Source of the DNA: Prevotella sp.
GTDB taxonomy: Bacteria; Bacteroidota; Bacteroidia; Bacteroidales; Bacteroidaceae
Length of the DNA: 7,664 nucleotides
NCBI GenBank assembly: GCA_022511055.1
Contig: JAFLSH010000144.1
Coordinates: 1-7,664, forward strand
Direction: 5' to 3'
The position numbers and the translations under genes were made by a program. Under the pieces are notes generated by a model, which was not told the DNA's origin, ran no database searches, and saw only the letters and a program-made list of their open reading frames with translations. Every line of letters begins with the position of its first letter. Within the stretch, counting starts at the first letter, position 1. Below are positions 1-7,400 of the stretch, piece by piece.

Positions 1-121
1 GCATATTAGGAAGATTGAACACCGTTTTTCATCATTACATTTGCATATTAAGCCAGAAATCTGCATTTTGTCGGAGTTATTGTAAGGAAGAATGCCAAAG
101 TGCTTCCGCTCATTTGCATTA
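1..121. other. A/T-rich non-coding stretch downstream of the protease gene
   Basis: I see no convincing gene, RNA or strong terminator here. GCATATTA occurs at 1-8 and again at 43-50. CATTTGCAT occurs at 38-46 and again at 111-119, the second copy adjoining the protease stop codon. Such short matches are easily produced by chance in A/T-rich DNA. The stretch is lower in G+C than the coding DNA, as expected for an intergenic region. Confidence 0.5.
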
Positions 122-1801
122 TTACCTGACAATCTTTCTCACGGCATTGCCTTGCTTAACTATCATAATACCCTTGGTAGAAAAGCCTGCTTCGCGCCCT
201 TGCAGATTGTAGTAGCGAGTATTTTGCGGCTGTTCTGGCATCTCGGCTGGCCGCTTGATGCCGCTCGTCTGCAAGGCTTCCAGATAAGCTGTGCCGTCGG
301 TAAAGGTCAGTCTTTTGCCGCTCACCTCAATGTATATGGCATTGTTTTTTTGCCCACCTTTCGTGTCTGGCAGCATCCAGTTGCCGTTTTCCTTGAATAT
401 GATTCGCAGGGCATAATGCCCATCGGCCACCGTCTTCGAGGCTAACGAGCAGGGCAGGTCACCCATGTTGCCGGTAAAGCCCGTGTATGGGTCAAGGTGC
501 AGCGTACCAATTTCACCGCCGCGCATCTTCACTTCACTCAACAACTGATTGTTAGTGTCATACAGCCCAACGGAAGGGGTCCACGAATGGGCGTTGACAC
601 CGAAGTTGCACACTCCCCCGATAGTAATGTCAAAGCTGACAGACGTGCTGATGGTGCCCTTCTGCTTGCAGATGGGTGCTACACCCATGTAGGGGTACTC
701 CGTCGGTGCCCCTGTCTCCCCATTGCGGGCAGGCTCAATGCCCACAACAATATCTTGGTCAACGGTGAACTTAAAGCCCGCAGGATTCATGAGCGCTACG
801 TCGTAATAGCCGTCATACGCGCCGCCCCATCCCCAGTTCACATGGAGCAAGGCGTTGGTGTCGTAGCCGTCAATGACAAAGGCATGCCCCGATTCACCGG
901 CGGTCGCTGATGATGCGCCATAGTAGAGTGGTCGCCCGTTGTCCAGCTCGTGGAAGATAGTGTCCAACCACTCTGTATCACTTTCGAAGCAGTCGCGGCG
1001 ATAGGCGCGCAGTGTCGCTGGGCTGTAGCCGAAGTTCATATACAGCCCTTTGAAGGGAGACATTGCGCCGCTGGCCAATGCGCCGTAGTCCATACCTACA
1101 GCCAGCCCGCAGTCGTACATCAGTTCTGCCACGGCAGCGGCGGCACTCTCCGAAGCCTCCAGCTGTTCCCGCGTGTCGAGCATGGCATCCCACTGGTAGA
1201 AATGATTCAAGGCTCCCGCCACTACTTCCGTGCCGCAAGTGGCACGGCCGTAGCCACTGCCCTGTACGGGCCACTCCCAGTATCTCATAATTTGCGCCAT
1301 GCTCGTAGCCACACATCCTGTCAGACTGCGCTCGTTGCCATCCATCGGGCACAGGTTGTTGAAGGGCGCTTCCTGACTCCATTGTGTGGTCAGCAGCGGG
1401 TCGGCTCCGCTGACACTCCGTGTGTAGGCGGCAGGCATTGCCTCGGCTGTGCCTTGGCGATACTGCTGCACATACTGCCGGTAGGTGTCGAGATAGAGCC
1501 GCAGGGCATCGGGCATATCGGCACTCCCGGAGCCAGTAGGCGAATAGCCTAACACATCGCCTAATTCCTCTTCGGCCGAAATGATGGCAAACCCTGCGCC
1601 GTCAACGGCGTTGAACACAAAGAACGCCGCCTCGTCTTGCTCTTTGGGCGCAATCTTGGCTGGTGTCGTGCCGAGCATGCCGACCATCGGCTTACCCAAT
1701 AGCTTCTCCGCCTTCTCGCGGGCGGCCTCCTGTCCAATCGTGGTTGCCGTCGTCAGCCCGGTAGTCAGCAGTGTCAGGCACAGCAAAAAGAATCTTCTCA
1801 T
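122..1801 (-). CDS. Secreted C10-family (streptopain/interpain-like) cysteine peptidase with propeptide and C-terminal tail
   Basis: This 559-residue protein is predicted to be a secreted cysteine endopeptidase of MEROPS family C10, the family of SpeB, PrtT and interpain A. Residues 1 to about 20 are a signal peptide (RR, then a Leu-rich core); there is no lipobox. Residues about 21-132 match an inhibitory propeptide region. The catalytic domain starts near PLLTTQWSQEAPFN (135-148). Catalytic Cys163 lies in TGCVATSMAQIMRYW, catalytic His306 in SGHAFVIDGY, and the oxyanion/active-site Asn322-Trp323 in HVNWGWGG. All key residues are intact, so it should be active after propeptide removal. A beta-sandwich-like region follows (about 360-495). 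Residues about 527-559 (RYYNLQGREAGFSTKGIMIV and on to KIVR) resemble a short, degenerate type IX sorting domain. The gene is 82 nt downstream of the surface lipoprotein gene, beyond a terminator-like hairpin. The ATG at 1801 fits both the signal peptide and a GGAG site. Confidence 0.95.
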   Translation of the reverse strand: MRRFFLLCLTLLTTGLTTATTIGQEAAREKAEKLLGKPMVGMLGTTPAKIAPKEQDEAAFFVFNAVDGAGFAIISAEEELGDVLGYSPTGSGSADMPDALRLYLDTYRQYVQQYRQGTAEAMPAAYTRSVSGADPLLTTQWSQEAPFNNLCPMDGNERSLTGCVATSMAQIMRYWEWPVQGSGYGRATCGTEVVAGALNHFYQWDAMLDTREQLEASESAAAAVAELMYDCGLAVGMDYGALASGAMSPFKGLYMNFGYSPATLRAYRRDCFESDTEWLDTIFHELDNGRPLYYGASSATAGESGHAFVIDGYDTNALLHVNWGWGGAYDGYYDVALMNPAGFKFTVDQDIVVGIEPARNGETGAPTEYPYMGVAPICKQKGTISTSVSFDITIGGVCNFGVNAHSWTPSVGLYDTNNQLLSEVKMRGGEIGTLHLDPYTGFTGNMGDLPCSLASKTVADGHYALRIIFKENGNWMLPDTKGGQKNNAIYIEVSGKRLTFTDGTAYLEALQTSGIKRPAEMPEQPQNTRYYNLQGREAGFSTKGIMIVKQGNAVRKIVR

Positions 1802-1803
1802 AT

Positions 1804-1810
1804 CCTCTCC
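1804..1810 (-). promoter_or_regulatory. Shine-Dalgarno-like site before the protease start
   Basis: The minus strand reads GGAGAGGAT directly before the ATG at 1801-1799. The GGAG core is 5 nt from the start codon, a good spacing for pairing with the 16S 3' end. The two upstream genes with visible starts have only A-rich leaders, which is the more usual form in Bacteroidota. The site supports the chosen ATG and suggests the protease can be translated independently of its neighbours. Confidence 0.6.
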
Positions 1811-1811
1811 G

Positions 1812-1858
1812 AAAAGTTAAAAATGAGCATACCCCTCTTCAGCATGGGGGTATGCTCA
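1812..1858 (-). terminator. Perfect 12-bp hairpin plus T-tract between lipoprotein and protease genes
   Basis: Reading the minus strand, TGAGCATACCCC (1858-1847) and GGGGTATGCTCA (1835-1824) form a perfect 12-bp stem around an 11-nt loop. Directly downstream comes TTTTT, then AAC, then TTTT (1823-1812). This is the form of an intrinsic terminator acting on minus-strand transcription. It starts 25 nt after the lipoprotein stop and ends 10 nt before the protease ATG. On the plus strand no T-tract follows the stem, so it is directional. The four G-C pairs lie at the loop end and the base is a weaker TGAGCAT mix, so efficiency is uncertain. It may end most transcripts of the susCD-lipoprotein operon, allow partial read-through into the protease gene, or mark an RNA-processing site. 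Confidence 0.72.
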
Positions 1859-1883
1859 CCGTGTGGTTTATTCGTTCAGTGGT

Positions 1884-2747
1884 TTAGTTGGCGAAAACCA
1901 ATTCGTCAATCCACTCATAGTTAGAGCCAAACGTACCTGCCGACACCCTGTATGACACGGGGAAGTCAAACTCTGGGGGGTAAGTACCATCGCCTGGGTC
2001 GTAGCCAATGAAGTTACCATCTAACACCGTCACATAGACAGCGCCGTAGTTGGGGTTGTTAATACCCGAGAACCAGCCGTAATACCCAGTTCCTCCCACA
2101 GAGCAGGTTGCTTTTTTGCCCGTGCTGTCAGTGAAGTAGAACTCCTGTTCCGCAGCGTTGGGGCCGTTCCACTTGAAGAACCAGTGCGTACCTTCGATAA
2201 TGGCATCCTTGATGCGATAGAGTTCGAGCATCGGCGAGTACTGAATCTCTACTTCCCACTCCTCTTCGTAGTAAACCGTCTCATGGAACATACCTGTGGC
2301 ATAGAGCTGATAGTCTTCCTTCAGGAATGTGATTTTGTAGAGGGGGCTGTCGCCCGAGTCAGCATAGGGGTTGGTGTATTGCTCGTCGATAGCCAGGCTC
2401 AGGGTGTAGTCCGTGAACGTCTCCATGCCTTCGCCAATCTTCACGACCAAAGATACTTCGGTGCTTCCCTGCGGGAAGGTAACCGATGTAGGTACGGTCA
2501 CAAATTCCGGTGCGCTCACCACCTTGATGGGCACAGTCAGCTCAGCCAGCGAGGTGCTGTCTGCACGCACCAGGTCAACGGTAAACTCGGTGGCGTTCAT
2601 GTCCAGTGCCAGATTCTGTGCATTGGCAAATGACACGGTGTATTCACCGGCAGGCTTTCCGGGGGTGTAATCATCGTTGTCGTCACTGCAAGATGCCAGC
2701 ATTGTAACGGCAACCAATCCTAACAAATATATTTTGTTCAGTTTCAT
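1884..2747 (-). CDS. Surface lipoprotein in the SusE/SusF position, function unknown
   Basis: This 287-residue lipoprotein is encoded 32 nt after the susD-like gene. The signal peptide (1-19) ends in MLAS with lipidated Cys20. The residues SDDNDD follow at once, a strongly acidic tract that predicts export to the cell surface. Residues about 36-143 look like an all-beta Calx-beta or Ig-like domain, judged from alternating hydrophobic strands and phrases such as FVTVPTSVTFPQGSTEVSL and DYTLSLAI. Residues about 144-287 form a second beta-rich part with aromatic clusters: WFFKW at 189-193 and YYGWF at 222-226. I do not recognise this C-terminal part as a named family. Position and aromatic clusters suggest a surface substrate-binding protein, like the third lipoproteins of other SusCD loci. 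This is inference. An accessory or inhibitor role for the neighbouring protease is a weaker alternative. The ATG at 2747 is supported by the signal peptide; the leader is A-rich with no Shine-Dalgarno sequence. Confidence 0.88.
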   Translation of the reverse strand: MKLNKIYLLGLVAVTMLASCSDDNDDYTPGKPAGEYTVSFANAQNLALDMNATEFTVDLVRADSTSLAELTVPIKVVSAPEFVTVPTSVTFPQGSTEVSLVVKIGEGMETFTDYTLSLAIDEQYTNPYADSGDSPLYKITFLKEDYQLYATGMFHETVYYEEEWEVEIQYSPMLELYRIKDAIIEGTHWFFKWNGPNAAEQEFYFTDSTGKKATCSVGGTGYYGWFSGINNPNYGAVYVTVLDGNFIGYDPGDGTYPPEFDFPVSYRVSAGTFGSNYEWIDELVFAN

Positions 2748-2779
2748 AATTCTGTTGTTTTTTGGTTTCTTAATGCTAA

Positions 2780-4423
2780 TTAGTCAGTCACACCGTCACG
2801 CAGGTTGGCATTCTGACCCGGAGTAGGCATCTGGCCGCCGGTGTTGTCGATAATACCAATGTTGTTGTCCATCTCCGTCTGCGGGAAGCGCAGGTTCAGC
2901 CAGCCGTCATCAGCGGCAATGTTGAATGCGAAGTTAGCCGGCTGGTTGGTCGTGCCGTCACCATGTGTGCGCACCACGGGCTTGCCCAGGCGCTTGGCAT
3001 CGAACATGAAGAAGCCCTCGCCCCACAGCTCCACGCGGCGCTGGAACCAGATTTCGTCAGCCAGTGACAGGTTGCGGCCAGTGACAGAGTAGCTGGGGTC
3101 GCGGTAGGTCTTCACAAAGTTCTCCAGCACGGTGCGAGCCTGTGATTCGTTGCCGTCCCTGAGCAGAGCCTCGGCCTGAATGAGAATCATCTCCTCCACG
3201 CGCATCAGAGGCCAGTCGTTGTTGTTGGTCGTAGCGCCAACGCCGTCCTTCATACCGAACTTGATGTTCGAATAAGGCTCCATGGCCATCTTGTCGTCAT
3301 ACTCAAAGTCTGCAATATCGTCGCCCGTGGCGCTGGCACCCGTCGTCGGGTCAACCCATGTCAGGTGTGCCCAGTTGGGAGAGTGCTTGTTGGCGTCGAG
3401 CCACCAGCCCTTGCGCACGTCAGTGTCGGGAATCTTATTATAGAGCAGTGTGTTGATGCAGGGCACATTGCCTGTTCCGGCAGCATAGGCGTAGCCGCTG
3501 AAGGCAGAAATCCATGAAGCGGGAGTGGCATAGATGAAAATCTGTGCAATCTCAGGCGTGATATTGATACCCCATATCCAGTTCTTCTCGGCCAAATCCA
3601 CGAAAGCGGGCACACTGACATCGGCAATGCTGGCCGGTGTGAAGCCTTCCTGTGCGGCAGCGGCATCAGCGGCAGCCTCTTTATAGTTGCCCATGAAGAG
3701 GTTAGCGCGGGCGCGGAGACCCAGAGCCACGTTTTTGTTCACCTGGTCCTTCGAGGAGCGGTCGGCTGTCAGATGCTCCACGGCGTAGTTCAGGTCTTCC
3801 ATGATGTAATCCCAAACCTCACCCACTGTGGCGCGGGGGTTGTTGGCATAGTCCACATCCTCGCGCAGAATAGGAATACAGGGCTGGTCCTTGGCAGTCT
3901 GGTAGTTGAACTGGAAGTACGGAGCCAGTGACATATAGTCGAAGGCACGAATGGCGCGAGCCTGTGCAATCTGGTTGATGGCTGCCGGGTCTTCCGTGTC
4001 GGCCGGATAGGCGGCTATCACCTCCTGTGCAATACCAATCTGGCGGTAAGGAACCACGTAGCGGATATAGGGGTTTGCATAGTTGGCGTTACGCGAGCTG
4101 TACTCGCCACACGTAGAGAACCAGTTATAGTCGTTGTCCTGAAGGAACATGTCGGCACCCTCGGCATCCAGCGAGAAGGCGGCCATGGGGAAGCCCCAGT
4201 CGTCAGCACGGCTGCTGGTGGGGTAACCCGTGCGAGGCTTACCCATCATAGAGAACATACCTGCAAAGGTAGCCTGTACACGCTCGGGCGATGCGGTGTT
4301 GGTTTCCTGTACCTGCTCGGCAGTCAGCGAACCTCCCTCGGGCACCATCTTGTCGATATCATCGCAAGATGTAGCCAGTACGGCAGCTCCGAGCATCAAA
4401 AATGAAATTCTATGTAGTCTCAT
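2780..4423 (-). CDS. SusD/RagB-family substrate-binding outer-membrane lipoprotein
   Basis: This is the 547-residue surface lipoprotein partner of the upstream SusC-like barrel. In this family SusD sits as a lid on SusC and captures the ligand. Residues 1-19 form a signal peptide ending in the lipobox LATS, with Cys20 as the lipidated residue. The following DDID is acidic, as expected for a Bacteroidota surface-export signal. Family landmarks are ARAIRAFDYMSLAPYF (155-170, TPR-like helix), NWIWGINIT (281-289), MRVEEMILIQAEALL (407-421), FQRRVELWGEGFFMFDAKRLG (460-480) and the C-terminal FPQTEMDNN (513-521). Length is usual for the family. The ATG at 4423 is chosen because it directly precedes the signal peptide. 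Its leader is A/T-rich (AAAAGAAT before ATG) without a Shine-Dalgarno sequence, which is normal in this phylum. The protein has many Trp, Tyr and Asp residues, but the ligand class cannot be assigned. Confidence 0.97.
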   Translation of the reverse strand: MRLHRISFLMLGAAVLATSCDDIDKMVPEGGSLTAEQVQETNTASPERVQATFAGMFSMMGKPRTGYPTSSRADDWGFPMAAFSLDAEGADMFLQDNDYNWFSTCGEYSSRNANYANPYIRYVVPYRQIGIAQEVIAAYPADTEDPAAINQIAQARAIRAFDYMSLAPYFQFNYQTAKDQPCIPILREDVDYANNPRATVGEVWDYIMEDLNYAVEHLTADRSSKDQVNKNVALGLRARANLFMGNYKEAAADAAAAQEGFTPASIADVSVPAFVDLAEKNWIWGINITPEIAQIFIYATPASWISAFSGYAYAAGTGNVPCINTLLYNKIPDTDVRKGWWLDANKHSPNWAHLTWVDPTTGASATGDDIADFEYDDKMAMEPYSNIKFGMKDGVGATTNNNDWPLMRVEEMILIQAEALLRDGNESQARTVLENFVKTYRDPSYSVTGRNLSLADEIWFQRRVELWGEGFFMFDAKRLGKPVVRTHGDGTTNQPANFAFNIAADDGWLNLRFPQTEMDNNIGIIDNTGGQMPTPGQNANLRDGVTD

Positions 4424-4466
4424 ATTCTTTTAATCTCTTAAGTTTCTAAAATATTTCGTTGTTTTC

Positions 4467-7400
4467 TTAGAACGTTACGTTGATACCGCCTGTGATGGCG
4501 CGTGTGGCAGAATAGCGGCCAGTGTCCATACCACCACCAGAGGTCATTGAGCCGATACCGTAGCCTACGCGCGGGTCAAGACCCTGGCGCTTGGTCAGCA
4601 AGAAGAGGTTCTCGCCGGCGAAGTACACGCGGATATTCTTCACCTGCATGGCGTTGACAAGGCGCTTCGGCAGCGTGTAGCCAATAGACAGGTTGTTCAG
4701 GCAGAGGTAGTTGCTGCTGGTAAGGAAACGGTCGTATGGGGTCTGAGAAGCCACACCAGGGTCGTCAGCGGCAGCAAGGCTCAGAATGGGCACGTCAGTG
4801 TTGGGATTCTCGGGTGTCCATGCTTTGAGCAGGTCTTTGTGCATGGCGTTACCGGCTGAAATACCGTTGTGCATCAGTGCCTGGTAGCTACCATCGTAGT
4901 ATTTACCACCGAGCTGGAACGAGAACTGTGCGCTCACGTCGAAGCCGTAGGCATTGAGTGTAGTGCCGAAACCGCCAATCACTTTTGGCAAGGTTGTGCC
5001 CAAATCATATCGGCTGGCAGCGGTAATGTCCTCAGTCAGTCTTTCCTCGGCAATCACCAGCTTGTTACCATCAGCATCAACGCCGTATGTGTTAGTCATC
5101 GGATTACCGTTAGCATCGAGTGCCTGCCAGTACTGGGCGCGGCCAGTCTCCGGGTTTACGCCAGCATACTTAATCATATAAGCCTGGTAGCGGCTGCCGC
5201 CCACGCGGTAGATGGCATTTGAGTAGCGCATACCGTTGTCTACGATAGACTCGTCAAGTTCGGTGAACTCGTTGTGGTTAGACGACAGAGCCACGTTCAA
5301 GTTCCACTGCAAATCCTTGGTCTTGACAATCGTTCCGTCGAGTGACACCTCAATACCGCGGTTGAGCAGAGTACCCACGTTGGCGGGATAGTTGGCAACC
5401 ATCAGACCAGATGACAGGGGCACGGTCTTTGACCAGAGCAGGTTGGTCATCTTACCTGTATAGTACTCGATAGTACCATTCAGGCGATACTTGAACAGCG
5501 AGAAGTCAACACCGAAGTTCCATGACTTCTTGGTCTCCCAAGTCAGGTTTTCGTTACCTTTGGCCGACATGGTGATACTGTACTCACCTGTCTCGTCGTT
5601 ATAGGTGGTGGTATAGCGGTCGGCATAGGCATGCCATCCCATACCCTGGTCGTTACCATTCTCACCGTAAGACACCTTCAGCTTCAGAAGGTCTACCCAC
5701 TTCACGTCTTGCATGAAGTCTTCCTTGTTAATCTGCCATGCACCGCCGGCTGACCAGAACGTACCCCAGCGGTGGCCGGGAGCGAACTTAGAAGAAGCAT
5801 CGCGGCGAATAGAGCCGTTGAGGAAGTAGCGGTCGTTGTAGTCGTAGGTAACACGGCCAAGGAAACCCTCAGTCATATAGTTATCAGTGGCAGAGCCTAC
5901 TGTACGGTCTTTACCAGGGCCTTTAGCGTTGTTCAACTCACCGATATACGGGTCGTAGAGGTGGGTGTTGTCGCCATAGAGATTCTGGTCCTTCACCTTG
6001 TACTGCTCATATCCGGCCAGCAGGCTGACATTGTGCAGACCGAAAGTCTTGGTGTAGCTGGCCAGATACTGCTGGTTGACACTGAACGTGCGGTCGCTCT
6101 CTACATAGACTTCACCATCGGTGGTGCTACCGCTGGCAAAGCGGCTGTACAATTCCGTGGCGCGAGAGTTAATGCTGTTGGCATTGAGGTTGATATTCAG
6201 CTTCAGTCCGTCAATGGGAGAGATTTCTGCACCCCACTGGCCGAAGAAGATGTCAGCATACGAATTGTAGTCGTTGTAGGCATTGTCGCGGACAGCATTA
6301 CCCACAATACTCGGGCGAGTCTGATTCGTGTTGTTCGAGTCATAGACGGTACGGCCGCTTTCGGTCTTCTTGACAATGTTGCCGTTTGCATCCTTTTCAC
6401 GAACATAGAGGGGATAGATAGCACCCATCATGTTGGCGATGTAGAACATGTTACCAGATGAGCCCCAGCTGTCATTGTTGACAGAGGCCGTCTGGCTGAT
6501 GCGGTGAGTGAAAGCCATGTTGGTAGTCAGCTTCAGCCACTTCTTGGCCTGATACTCCACGTTGGTACGGGCAGTGTAGCGCTCATACTTTGACTTGTCC
6601 ACTTGGCCGCCGTCGTTCAGGTAGCCGGCGCTGGCGAAATAGCTCAGTCTGCCAGTGTTTCCAGATACAGAGGCGTTGTACTCCTGACGGAAAGCGCTAT
6701 GGATGGTCTCATCATACCAGTTATCGGGCTGGTAGTAGTACTGGCCGTCATAGTAGCCCAGCGTAGCATTGGGATTCAGCTTGAAGTTCGTACCAATGAG
6801 CTTTTCGCCTTCGGGAATGGTGTAGACCTGATAGCCCAGACCGCCATTGTTCTGGTTGAACAAGTTGGCATCAGCATAAGCATAGGCATCAGCAGCGGTG
6901 TAACCATTGTAGTAGCGGCTGTTGAACATAGACTTATAGTGGGTCTCATAGTACTCAGCGGGGTCGGTAATGATGTTGTAGCGGGGAATCAGACGAGAGT
7001 TAGAGCCCCACTTGGCATCAAACGAAACCTCGGCATCCTGGGCAGCACCCTTGGCCTTCTTGGTGGTAATGATAATCACACCGTTGGCACCACGGTTACC
7101 ATAGATGGCGCTGGCAGAAGCATCCTTCAGCACAGACATAGACTCGATATCCTGCGGGTTAACGGTAGCAAGACCCTGTTCCATGGGCACACCGTCAATC
7201 ACGTAGAGAGGCTGTGAAGAAGCCAGATATGAGCCGATACCACGGATGGTAATCGTAGGAGCAGAGCCAGGGGCACCTGAAGAAGTCACGGCCTGCACAC
7301 CGGCCACCTTACCAATCAGGGCGTTGGTAGCCGTCGAGGTGACATGCTGCGAGATTTCAGATGTCTTGATTTCGCTGGCAGAGCCCGTGAAGGCAGAGCG

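Noticed and set aside
86..107. Possible terminator after the protease: GGAAG (86-90) pairing with CTTCC (103-107)
   Set aside because: The stem is only 5 bp with a 12-nt loop, and the minus-strand sequence after it (TTACAATAACT) is not a T-tract. The position, about 15 nt past the stop codon, fits, but the structure is too weak to call.
1..124. Short direct repeats GCATATTA and CATTTGCAT as an attachment site or mobile-element boundary
   Set aside because: The repeats are 8-9 bp in A/T-rich DNA, and there is no integrase, transposase, tRNA or inverted end nearby. Chance is the simpler explanation.
1742..1801. Cys8 of the protease signal peptide as a lipobox cysteine
   Set aside because: It lies inside the hydrophobic core, only five residues after the Arg pair and followed by more hydrophobic residues, so it is not at a cleavage position. 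The protein looks like an ordinary signal peptidase I substrate.
1812..1819. TAACTTTT on the minus strand as a Bacteroidota -7 promoter element (TAnnTTTG) for the protease gene
   Set aside because: It lacks the final G and a convincing upstream TTTG/-33 element. It would place the transcription start only a few bases before the ATG. The same bases are better explained as the T-tract of the hairpin.
5772..6461. Plus-strand open frame of 229 codons antisense to the susC-like gene (with similar ones at 6603-7217 and 950-1552)
   Set aside because: The translations are low-complexity, Val/Ile-rich or composition-biased with no recognisable motif. They lie wholly opposite genes with strong family matches, so they are reading-frame shadows.
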